A DNA stretch of 43,862 nt from a virus: the IMG/VR virus record IMGVR_UViG_3300047359_000869, positions 1 through 43,862 of that record. The stretch is one strand, 5' to 3'. Below are positions 24,103-35,700 of the stretch, piece after piece. Within the stretch, counting starts at the first letter, position 1, and every line of letters starts with the position of its first letter. A program made the translations under genes and the position numbers. The notes under the pieces were generated by a model. That model had not been told where the DNA came from. It saw only the letters and a program-made list of their open reading frames with translations, and did no database searches.

Positions 24103-26132
24103 TATACTGCTCCCGTGTTTTGCCCAGCGTATATGATCATGTTTATTGCCATATATGGATTCATAACATCAATTGGTTGTCCAATTGTGCTATTTGTTAG
24201 TACACCACCTGATGATGGATAAGCCTGTCCTGCTTGTGTTCCTGTTGGAGCATCGTATTGTATACCTTGTGGATCGTTTGGTACTCCGCTAATATCTCTA
24301 GTAGTATAGTACTGGTCTCCACTTGGTCCACGTAAATCATGTTCGTGTTCTGGTAAGTTAGTAAGTCCAATTGATTGTGTTTGTTGTCCTTCAACATTAC
24401 CTAATGTATCTGCCGCCGCACTAGTTACACGGTTAGCACTTTCGCCGCCCATGTTATCTAAGCCTAGCATAAATCTACCACGTAAGTCTGGTAACGCAAA
24501 TTTACCTGCTGTTACAAGTGCTTGTGCTTTAAAGTTATATTCAATAACGTTAAACAAGTTTTGATATTCAGCAATGCTAACTTCTCTACCATCACATATT
24601 AACCAATCTGCTGGTAGTACGCCTGCCGCAAATGCAGTAATCATACCAACTGGTAATTGCGGAATAGCTTTAAACAAGTTAGTTCTTGATATTTTAAATA
24701 CACCAGTGTCACCTTGGACTCTGTTAAACATGTATTCATCTGTTGGTTCACTTAATGCTTGTTCTGTTTTAGCCGCAATAAATGTGTTGTCAATTGTTGT
24801 AGTAAAAGTTTTTACACTAGCATCTTGTCCATCAAAGCTAAACTCAGGAGCACTTACATCGCCAACCATTCTAAATGTTGTTGCACTTGCTAGTTTATCA
24901 GTTGATCCTGATCTACCACTAATTGATCCTGTTACGTTACCTGTTAAGTTACCAACAAAGTTTTGTGAAAATACATTTAAGAACTGTTCGTTTGCAGTAC
25001 CAATATTTCTTGTTGTTGTAATGTTTGGAACAATATTACCTGTAGTTAATAATCCTGCAATGTTTGTATCGCTACCTACATACAATCTTTTAGCAATACC
25101 AACACCACCTCTAGCAATAATACTACCTGTGTTTATAGTTGAACTGTCTGTTGTTCCGTTAACTAATACGCTACTGTCTGTTTGTATATTTCCAACTACG
25201 TCTAATGACTCAACTGGTGCTAAATTATTAATACCAATTTTGCTTGTTGAATCAACACGTAAAACTGTAGTAGTTGTACCTTCGTTGTTAACTCTAATAT
25301 CAATGTTTGATCCACTTGTTTGGTGACCAATAATACCTGCTTGTCCTTCAATACCAATGTTCAATGCACTATCTGCACCTACTGTGATACCTGAATTATT
25401 TTTAACATTAACAGCAACTAGGCTGTTAGTTTCTTTGTCAGCTCTAAGGAAGTTTGCCGCTGGAACATTTTCTGCTCCTATAACTAATGATTCTGCTTTT
25501 TCTGCTGTACCTAAATATTTTGCAGTACCTGAACCTGTAATATCAAACGTACTTAAATTATAACCTGGCTTAATACTTGTAAAGCCTTGTATTGTTGTTT
25601 TAGGTGTAAATGCATCTGTTGAAATAATTGCAAGTGTTTTTGCTTTTACTTCAATAATTAAAACTGTGTAAGTAATATTGTCTGTGCCAATAATAGTTGT
25701 AGGCTTAACACCTGTTGAAAGACCATCACTAAATGTTGGTCCAACTAATATCCATCCAGAACCTGTATACAAATATAATTGTTGGTTGTCTGTATCAACC
25801 CAAAGGTCACCTGTAACTGATTGGTTTGCTTCTGGTGCTGTAGTAGCTTTCTTTAAACCTGATGCACTAACCCAGTTAGTACCATCATATAATTTTAACT
25901 GATCAACACCTGGAGTTGTATCATACCACAACTGTCCTTCTACAGGATTTGTTGGTGCTGTGTTAAAAGCAAAGTTTTCTAATAAGTGTAAAAAGTTTTC
26001 GGCAATAGCTGTACCATACGCAGTTGTATTTCTGCCTGGCAAGTCCAAGGACGTTTGTTGGTTAATAGTGTTGTCTTCAACAACAATAGTACCTTTTTGG
26101 GATAAGTCAGTATATTGTACAGTATATGCCAT
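24102..26132 (-). CDS. Tail-fibre protein with phage tail collar domain
   Basis: The 676-residue protein carries the shared N-terminal module (NTTAYGTAIAENFLHLLENF; GQLWYDT and GDLWVDT units). Its C-terminal ~185 residues are a phage tail collar domain: VGMITAFAAG and WLICDGREVS near 490-515, then LPDLRGRFMLGLD near 550. This is the domain found in T4 short-tail-fibre-type proteins. His-rich and Gly-rich loops near the end (EHEHDLRG) fit metal-binding trimer tips. The start has GAGG eight bases upstream. It probably lies at the baseplate and contacts the host; the T4 gene name is not assigned because the rest of the protein differs. Confidence 0.8.
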   Translation of the reverse strand: MAYTVQYTDLSQKGTIVVEDNTINQQTSLDLPGRNTTAYGTAIAENFLHLLENFAFNTAPTNPVEGQLWYDTTPGVDQLKLYDGTNWVSASGLKKATTAPEANQSVTGDLWVDTDNQQLYLYTGSGWILVGPTFSDGLSTGVKPTTIIGTDNITYTVLIIEVKAKTLAIISTDAFTPKTTIQGFTSIKPGYNLSTFDITGSGTAKYLGTAEKAESLVIGAENVPAANFLRADKETNSLVAVNVKNNSGITVGADSALNIGIEGQAGIIGHQTSGSNIDIRVNNEGTTTTVLRVDSTSKIGINNLAPVESLDVVGNIQTDSSVLVNGTTDSSTINTGSIIARGGVGIAKRLYVGSDTNIAGLLTTGNIVPNITTTRNIGTANEQFLNVFSQNFVGNLTGNVTGSISGRSGSTDKLASATTFRMVGDVSAPEFSFDGQDASVKTFTTTIDNTFIAAKTEQALSEPTDEYMFNRVQGDTGVFKISRTNLFKAIPQLPVGMITAFAAGVLPADWLICDGREVSIAEYQNLFNVIEYNFKAQALVTAGKFALPDLRGRFMLGLDNMGGESANRVTSAAADTLGNVEGQQTQSIGLTNLPEHEHDLRGPSGDQYYTTRDISGVPNDPQGIQYDAPTGTQAGQAYPSSGGVLTNSTIGQPIDVMNPYMAINMIIYAGQNTGAV

Positions 26133-26135
26133 TTA

Positions 26136-26753
26136 TTAAACCTCGTTAAAACCTGTTAAACTCTGTACTCTAACAGTATAATCAATTTGGATTAGTCTGT
26201 TTAGTGACTTCTGTACAGGGTGGAAAATTACGTGTGTTAGCAATCTGCCTGTTCCGCTAGTTGCATAACTTACAAGTCCTAACTCGTCAAACACATACAA
26301 ACTGTCGTTTGCTGTTGCGTTATCAAGAGCATCTTGCCCACTAGGCTCACCGTAGTCTAATAAACAAGTTGCTACAATATCTGTGTAGTTAGTTCCGCTT
26401 ACGTGTCTAGTTTCTAATTTGTTTCTAGTAGGATCAACGTTATTAACATTGTTGTTGTCAATAACTTTAGCATATGTTTGATTATACAAACTAGCATTAG
26501 TTCCTGTTGAGTTTGGTGACAAGTACGTAATAATACCCGTTGGGTCTACGTTAGTACCGCCATTACCAAATGCCATTTGGTAGACCATACCCTGTCCTTG
26601 ATTAGATAAACTTTCCGCTAATGAAATACTCATGTTTTCGTAGTGAATAGCATTACGCTTGTCCACCAAGATTTCACCAGTCTCTGGATTGTGTATCTTG
26701 ATGTGCCCTTGCAAAAGAACACCTTGTTTATCATTAAATTTGTCTGTCATCAT
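26136..26753 (-). CDS. Virion structural protein of unknown role
   Basis: The 205-residue protein contains LQGHIKIHNPETGEIL, then NAIHYENMS and YQMAFGNGGTNVDPTG. It looks like a baseplate- or fibre-connector protein typical of marine T4-like structural blocks, but I cannot name it. It lies between the giant protein and the fibre genes, with three bases to the next gene. Two ATGs in a row (26753 and 26750) offer equal starts after AGGA. A late-promoter-like box overlaps the end of the giant gene 16 bases upstream. Confidence 0.6.
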   Translation of the reverse strand: MMTDKFNDKQGVLLQGHIKIHNPETGEILVDKRNAIHYENMSISLAESLSNQGQGMVYQMAFGNGGTNVDPTGIITYLSPNSTGTNASLYNQTYAKVIDNNNVNNVDPTRNKLETRHVSGTNYTDIVATCLLDYGEPSGQDALDNATANDSLYVFDELGLVSYATSGTGRLLTHVIFHPVQKSLNRLIQIDYTVRVQSLTGFNEV

Positions 26754-26768
26754 TATTTCCTACAAGTG

Positions 26769-26776
26769 TATTTATT
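26769..26776 (-). promoter_or_regulatory. Putative late promoter overlapping the giant gene's stop
   Basis: AATAAATA on the minus strand matches the T4 late box in seven of eight positions. It covers the TAA stop of the giant gene (26772-26774) and ends 16 bases before the ATG at 26753. It would give a very short leader for the small structural gene. Confidence 0.45.
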
Positions 26777-29700
26777 TAGGTAACGCCACCTCTGTTGTTC
26801 TTAAGAACCTTGCAATGTCATTTTCTTGCCTATGTAGAGGAATTCCACTGTCAGTCCAAGGTTTACCAATGCGTCTAACCACCACTATCTTGGTATTAAT
26901 AGGTGGTGTTTCAGCTAATACAACAGTTGAAGTTGTTCCATCGACACTAAACTCCGCGGGCGACACAATATCTGCCTCTGGGCTGTCTAAATCAACAGTT
27001 GGATCATATGTATTTATTGCATTTTTACGCAGGCGCTTACCAGCGACAAATATTTCAAATTCATGTACTGAATTTGGAATAAAGTCTACTACAATGCTAC
27101 TAGTTGAGCCATCTGCTGTAAATGTTTGCTGAAGTGTTCTATCTTGATATGGAACAGTTTGCTTGTTACTCTGATCTATTAGTTCAGTTCCTTTAGCATG
27201 TACTGTTGCAATACCAGTTCCTAGTGTACCTCTACGTAATTGTCTAAGTACTCCGCCTTCTTTTAAGTAATATTCAATACGCTCTCCGTCAATAAACACA
27301 ATACCTGGAATACTACGGTCTTTGTTTGGTTGAGGTAGTGTATCAGAGTTAGTAACTTTGATACTAGTATCGTAATAGTTTAAATCTTCAGCTAAGAAGT
27401 AACGTGATTCATCACCTAAACGTTTAAAGTGTGTTCTATTAAGCATATCTTTAAATTGACTAAATCCAAACTTAGGAATTATAGTGCTATTACTAAAGTG
27501 TATTACTTCCATTTCGTCATTTGCATCAATATCAACTGCTACTCTAATAGTTACTTTGTCTTCTAGTAATGCATATTCAACGTTTGGACTTAATAGTACG
27601 CCATTTTTAGTTAACCATACATAACTTGTATCAATTGCAGGAGTTCTTAGTTTAATAAATCCGTTTGCTAATTGATGATATTCGTTATATTCTTTTGTAT
27701 CTGTTGTAAGTGTAGCTCTTGCAACAACATCTAAATTAATTCTTTCAATTTTTGCAACATCATGATTACTAAATTGATAAACAGTTACCTTTTCACCATT
27801 TTGTGGAGCAGTTGTTAACTGTACTTGATTAGGTGTTTCATTCCAATAACCATTAGCATCAAACACACCAAAGTCATACTCTCCATCACCTAGTAAGTAA
27901 ACATCTAAAATGTCTCCGTTGTTACCAACACCAGCAAATAATTCAACACTTGAATTAAATCTATTCCAAATATAACTTGTTGATAATATTTGCTCTACGC
28001 CGTTTAAGAATACTTTAATTTTTTCTGCTGGTATCTGTGCAAGTCCAACTTGCCAATCACGCAGTTTGTATTCTCTAGTTGATGAAACTGTATACTGTTG
28101 ATTGTATCCAGGTGTAAGTATTTTATTACCTACTTTAACAACTACGCTGTTTGCTAATGGGCGTTGTGTAAATGGTGCATTAGCTAAATTAAATGTTTGT
28201 AATGATCCTGAACCTGTAAACTCATCAATTGATATCTGTGAGAACGACTTAGCCGCACTATCATAAATTACATACTGTATAAGCTCTCCTGGAAGAGGAG
28301 CAATCGGTAGTCTAAGTAATACTTGACCTGCTGTTTCGTATGTTGAATCTGTTTCTGCAAGTACAGCATCAATTGGAGCACCGTCTTTTGTAATAAACAA
28401 ACTTAGTCCTTGTTTAAACTTAACTGATGTAACAAATACTGATGTTGATCCGTCACCTGTAAATGTGTCTGCATCAAGAATGTTTTCACCGTTAGCTGAC
28501 ATTGTAATAATGTTAACACTTTGACCGTTTGCTATTGCAACGCTGTTATCTAATGTTAATGTTTTATCCTGATAATTTACAGTAAACAAACTGTTATTAC
28601 CTGAATCTAAAATTGTTCCGTTAGCTTTAACAAACACATCTTTGCTACTTGCTGGTACTCTATCAAGTTTAAATGTACGGCTTCCTGTGTAAATGTAGTT
28701 GTAATTATTAATTATACTTGAACCATCATTAATTCTATCGTATACTTTAATGTTTACACTATCAAGTAATTGTCCTGGAACAAGTTCTTCAGGTCCTTTA
28801 GATGTTAACGGAGTTACAAACCCATCACCATCAACTACAATTTCTTCTGCACTAATACCTTTTGCAGTTGAGTACGCTATGTCACCACCTTGTAACATTG
28901 TGTCATATGCGTCTGCATCTGGTAAGAAGCTACCATCACTTGTTGATTTTCTAATAACAATTACATCGTTACCTGCTGTTGGAATCTTATCATTGTCAAT
29001 AACAAATGTATCTGTTGTACCATCACCTACTAGTGAATTCATTACTGCATTTGGATTACCTGGAACTGTTGATCCATCATATTCAGGATCGTCAATTCTA
29101 ATACCATTTTTATATACGTTATATGTTACGCCATTAACTAATGGAGCAGACAATGTTAATACTTGTGTACTTCCGTCTAGTTGGAAAATTTCATCTTCGT
29201 ATGTTGCATCATATGAATCCCAAGTAGTTGTGTAATAAGGTTCGTTACCATATCCTGTACCTGTATTAAATGCAAAACTCTTAACTTGTACTCCACCGTA
29301 ATCAACACCGTCCATTAACTGTGAAATATCGTTACCTAACTGTCCTGTTGAAGGATTGTAGAACAAGTTAATTCTATCTTGTGCTTGTAGCATTGATACA
29401 TCTTTTTTGTATGTAACAACAATAACTGCATTGTTTGCCGGAGGATTATCAAATGTAATACGTCCTTTGTATCTTGTGTAAGACTTATCAGTATATTCTT
29501 CATTGCTAACTGAATAGTTACCTTGTAATTCTTCAATGCCGTTAACTGTAATAGTAACTTGGTTACGTCTTACGTCCATTGGCCATTTAACATCAAAAAA
29601 TGTTTTACTGTTATTACCTGCAAACGTTTGTGTTTCTGCTAATGAAGTAATTAAAAATGTTCCTGTTACACGGTCAAACTTACTACGCAAGTGCATAGCT

Positions 29701-32700
29701 CTAATTTTACTATTACCTAGTTGTGCTGATGCTTTAGCAATTCTACTTTCGTTAACAGTTGACAAACTACCTTCAATTTCAATAGTTGGTGCTGACAAGT
29801 AACCTGAACCTGGATTTGTAACTTCAATGCTTACAACACTTCCGCCTGATCCTAATTTAGCAAGTCCTTTAGCACCTGTTCCGCCTCCGCCTACAAATTT
29901 AATAACAGGTATTTCAGTATAGCCTAAACCTTTATCACTAATATTACAACTAGCAACTTCAAAGCCTACATTGTCTAACCAATGCTTGTTTGGATAAGTG
30001 TTTAATGTTGCATCTTGTCCGTAGATTAAATTGTCTTTAACTTTAAGTGATGCTGGTTCAATACGCTGTGTATCTTCGTTGTATTGTGGAGCAAAGTCAA
30101 AGTCGCTAATACTACTTGAAGTTAAATCTGTCTTAGTATAGTTACTTAGGTATTCTCTAATTTTTGTTTTGAAAGGTTTAGTTTCTTTAACAAATTCTTC
30201 GTAACTTGGTAAGCTATCATTTTGGAATGTAACTTTTTGCTGTAAATCACCAGCATTGTGTTTTGCTTTAATGAAACTAGTTTTAAATGCCCAATCAACA
30301 AACGGTTGCTCTGCAAACGCATATCTAATACTTGCTAGGAATAACTGATTGTATTCTACTTCTAAGCCATCAACAAATATATCATCTCTAAGTGATTTTA
30401 AAATAATACGCAATTCGTTAGTTGGTTGATTATCGTAGAATGCTGTATCATAACTTAATCCGTCAAAGCCTACAAAGCTCTTAGTAAAGTTATACAGTTC
30501 TTCTTTAAATTCTATAGTTCCGTCTTGTCTACCAATAGTTCTATAGTTACTTGTGTAATCACTTGCTTCTTCATTACTAATTTTTTCTAGTAACAACCAA
30601 CCACCAGTACCGATGTTTTTAATTTTAATAATATCACCAATGGTGTCATTCAACGATGTTAGTAAGTAACTTTCATCAATAGTAAAATCAATATCAGTAA
30701 ATTTACTGTAACCAGCATCGTACCAATCAATGTAGTTCCACCAGTTGCTTACATCATATGCTTGAGTTGCTGTTCTTTGGTACTCAGCTAATACTGTGTT
30801 ATATGAAAATATTGACCATTTACTGTTTACAGTTTCATCACTCTTAACAAGTACACTAAACAATCTTACTGATAAGTTTGTGTTTGGTGAATAGTTTTTA
30901 CCTGGATTTCTAACTGTTACGCTACCAATACCACCTGCGGTATTAAGTGTTAATGTAACTTGTGCTTTTTCACCATCACCAACTTGTTCAAACTCGTATG
31001 TTGGTACTGTGATATAGCCCGAACCTGGATTTGTAATATCAACTCTAACTAATTTTCCTTCTTCAAATACAGGAGTTAGTGTTGCTGGCTTAACCTTTGA
31101 AATATTAACAAAACTAAGTTCAGAATATGTATCAATTGCTACATCATATTTAGAACTAATAATATCTGGTTGTGGATCTGATGATAACAAATTAGTAAAG
31201 CTGTATTCATCTACAATTAATTCTTTAGCCAACACTCTATTAGTACGTTCAATTACTTGTTTAAGTGCTTCAGTACTATTTTTAAACATTGACTGTCTAG
31301 GTCTATTAAGTACACCGTATTTCTGCTTAGGCGATAACGCTGGATCAGGAACTGGTCTATTATAAATGTCTACACCAACTAAACTATCAATCCATTTAGC
31401 TTCTAAGTCTTTGTTAGGTTTACTCGTTGCTAATCCATCAGTAATAAGTTGATATTGATTATGTTGATTAATTTCTTGATTAGGGATTGTCCAGTATCTA
31501 AAGTTAATTGCTTTTTTATCTTCTTCAACTAAACTACCACAGTTGTATAATCCAAATCTATCATTAGAGTAAACTGCAACAAATTTATAACCTTGTCCTG
31601 CAGGATCATTAATTAATTGTGCAACATCGTATGCACTTGATCTTCTGTTTTCAAGTGTTGGAATAATTTTAGTATTTTTAACCCAATAGTAATATTTGTT
31701 ATAGAAACTTGAACTTACACTATTATATAATCTTTTAGTTACAAATGTAGTAGTTCCGTATTTAGGTGTTCCACTAATACCTCTTGCTAATCCATCTTCT
31801 GTATCAGCTAGTTCTAACCACTGTGTTGGTGTTAATGATGTTTCAACCCATTCATATACATCTATACTAGATCCAACCATTTGTTGATTAAAGTTAGCTG
31901 TGTTATAAATGATATTGTTTTGATATGGTTCAATCCATTGTACTGTACTAATATCCCACCATAGTTTACCTACATGCTCGTTAGCCCAATAATTTTCTGT
32001 ATCTACATTTACATTAGATTGATCAGTTTGTGTATAAGTTGCAGGATCAAACGGAGTTGTAAATGCTAATTCTTCTTCAGCCGGTCCAGCAATTTTTCCT
32101 TGAATAGGATCAATATAATCTAATTGTGTTGCTGTTCCGCTTCCGTCTTTACTGTAAACAAATACTCCTTTGAACTTATCTAAGTCAACTTGTCTAGTTG
32201 GACTTCTATATGTTTTCCATGGAAGTTCGTTACGTTGACGTTTGTAATCTACAACTGTACCAATAAAATTATTACCTGTATTAGATGCACTAAGCTCTGG
32301 CATTGAAACATATATGTGGTTGTTTGACGCATGGATAAATTCTCCAAAGCGTTCAACGTTGCTGTTATTAAATGCTAATTTCTCTGCATATAATAAGTAT
32401 CCACCAACATACTGGTAAATGAATACTTCACCACTGTCTAAGTTTTCTTTACTAAACTGTGTTAAGTTATTATCATATGTAGTTTCAACTGCTAAATCAG
32501 ATTCTTTACTGTTAACGTATTGTGCCGTAACAAGTGTACTATCATCTAAGTACGTCTGTGGTTGCGGATCCATTGCGGCTGTATATCTATCAAAGGAAGT
32601 ATTATCAACCAAGTTACCACCTTGTGATGATATCATTAGTTCGTTACCTGAGAAGTCAACTGTTTGACCAAAGCGTTCTGCTACAGAACTATCTGGACTA

Positions 32701-35700
32701 TAAAGCTCTTGGAATAAGTTAAATGTACCTTCTGTATTTTTGTATACATAAACTTTACCGTTGTCATTTGCTATTGAGTCATCTAACGGAGCACCAACTG
32801 CAATTAATTCACCATCGTCACTTATTGCTATTGCTGATGCATATTTTGTAGACGCAACAGGAGTATCAATAACTTGTGAATATTCATAATGGTTATTGTT
32901 AAATCTATAAATTGCAATCTTAGGAGTTGCATTTTCAAAGTCAGCTACAGTTGCTAATACGTTTCCGTTTTTATTTACAGTAAACGGATGTGCAAAATTA
33001 TATAAAGTGTTGCTTTCGTTATCAAATGTGCTATCGCCATCTGGCTGATAACCTGTATCATTTGGAACATAACCTATGAAATCAATATTCTGTGCTAACA
33101 ATATCCAACTTGAACTAAACGCACTTGCTACTTGGTTAGTTAAACTTTTGTAAAACTGATTATTATAAAGTACAATGTCATCTGTGTAATATGGTACTGC
33201 ATCACTAAACACACCCTTGTATGAAGGATTATTAGTAAATGCCCAATTAAATTCACTACCGTTACTATCAACACCGTGTTTAATAAAATGTATTCTACCC
33301 GGATTAGTTCCGTTGCCGGCGCCTGGCGCACTTACAAACAATCTGTATAGATTGTCTTGTTTAGTCATTTCAATCTGTGTACCTAGGTTTTTATTATTAC
33401 CTCTTTCAAGATTTGTATAACCGTGTTGTAAACTGTATTCACCACTGCCTGTTTTATTATAGATAAAGTATGCACCTTCATTACTGTATGAACTTGCAAC
33501 ACCGTCTTTAGGGTCAATTGGCAAATTAAATATTTGTGTATATTCTTTGTTTAACGGACTTGGAATATTTGCTGTACGTGCCGCACCTGTTACAGAGCGG
33601 TTTGTATAAAACTGGAATTCAATTTCATTTTTAAATGATGGTGTTACAACTTGCAACAACGTACTATCGTTATTTCTAACAACAATATACTTACCTGAGA
33701 AATCAGTTGTTAAGTCTGTAGATTCAATACGTCCTGTTAATCTATTAAATCCTTGGCCTTGCCAGTTACTAATATGTAAGTCGCCAGTTGCACCATGTGT
33801 GTTACCATATGCAAATACTCCTGCACTTGTGTTTAAGTTTTTAACAAATACTCTTGCACCAAGTAATCCTTCTTGTACATACGCTACTTCTGCATAAGCA
33901 CCTGTAAATAATTGTGTTACAATATCTCCTTCAACAGGAACATATGGTACTTGGTTTGGTGGTGGTGTAAAGTTAGTAAATGTAATATCAATATAACCGT
34001 CCCACAAGTCATGTACTGTGTGAGGTGAATTTATATAGTTAAAAGACAATCCTAATGCTGACGGATCATAAAGTGTATTCAAGCTATCTCTAACTTGGTT
34101 CATTGACATTGTAAAATTATCTGTAGGACTTAATGTATCCGTAATTGCTTTTGGTGCTCTAACAAACCAATACGGCTCTGTTACTGGAAGTCCTTGTTTA
34201 TCGTAATAACTTAGTATTCCAATCTTACCGCCCTTAGTTGGGTTACCAATGTCGTTGTTAAACGCATTTACATCGTCCATTGTATTTGCCGCAACTTCTG
34301 GTGTTCTACTTTCTGTTTCAAGTATAAAGTCACCTATTACAAGGTTTGGAACTGTAATTGTTTTTTCTGTAGTTGTAAAGCTATTAATACCATCAATTCT
34401 CCACCAACCGCCATACGTTGTATTTGGATTAGCAAATTCAACAGCTTCATATGTACCCATATCAACGCCGTTAGTTATTAATGAACCTGTAGACTCAAAC
34501 TCACCATTAACATCTGTCATGTACAACATTGCTGAGTTAACATTATCAATAATGATATCTTGTACTGTACCAATTGCTGTTGGTGTAGATACAATGTCGC
34601 CTACTGCTGGTGTTCTTAAAATATTATCAACATATAAGATAGCATCAATCTTTCCAGCAATAACTTTAGTGCCTTCAAATGACGCAGTACCTGGACCATT
34701 AACACCAAACGGTAAAATACCATTTGGATAGTTTTGTGAATATTGATTCCATTGTAAACTAATTTTATCGTTAACGCTTGAACCTTCGTAAGGATCTTTT
34801 GGAGCTCTAACTAATATATGATCTGTTGCTCCATCAAAACTGTAACGTCCTCTAATTGCATATACTGTTTCTGGATATGCTCCGTCGGCATAACTTGCAA
34901 CTGCAACATCATGTGATGCTTGGTAGCTGTTAAATGTAAACGACCCTGATGCCGCTGTAATACCATAATTTGCTTTCCATAGATTCTGTTTATATGATAC
35001 AATATCGTTTGTTGCATAGTTTGAAGAATCTGAAAACTCACCTTTGTATAATGTTTTAACATTACTTGCTTGTGGTGCACCTATTGCTAAAAATTCTCCA
35101 TCTTCTGCAATAGCAACTGACTTACCAAAGTTTCCGTTACCGGAGTAATAAGTTGAACCTGGATCTTCAATTGTTTGAAGGTGTGTAAAATCTGTTGTGT
35201 CTGTAGTTCTGCCAAACAAGTATACTTCACTGTTGCCTGGCGCACTAATTGCAAGTGTTGTGTTTCTTTGGTCTGCCGCAATTACTTTACCAAACTCTAC
35301 ACTTGAATCACTAGTTTTAATATTTGATAAAACCTGTTGCTCAGAGTGTACAGGCTCATTTTTTAATACTAGCCAGTTGTCTGTAATATCTTTATCAATC
35401 CAAATAGTTTCTCCAACTTTTAGATCGTTGTTATAATCTGATAGCAATAAGTTTGCACTATCAAAACTAGTTGTTCTATTAGAATTAAACTTAGTAACAA
35501 AACCATTAACAAGTTCAGCATCTTCAACTGTACCGTTAGGATAACAAATTAATGTATCAAGTTCGTTACGTTTAACTTTGAAAAACTTCTCAGCACCTTC
35601 AACGTCAACTATACCAATAATTTCATCAACTTCGTATTTTGATTGTTTACCAAGTGTAATTACAAATTCTTCTACACCAGTAATTGATGTTGTTTGAATA

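Noticed and set aside
24574-25326. A 250-codon plus-strand frame opposite the collar-domain fibre gene
   Set aside because: It is antisense to a well-supported fibre gene. Its product is a low-complexity mix of Ser, Val, Thr and Pro expected from the reverse of repetitive fibre codons, with no ribosome-binding site.
34249-34731. A 160-codon plus-strand frame inside the giant gene
   Set aside because: Antisense to a continuous frame with recognisable domains. The composition is a shadow of the repeats.
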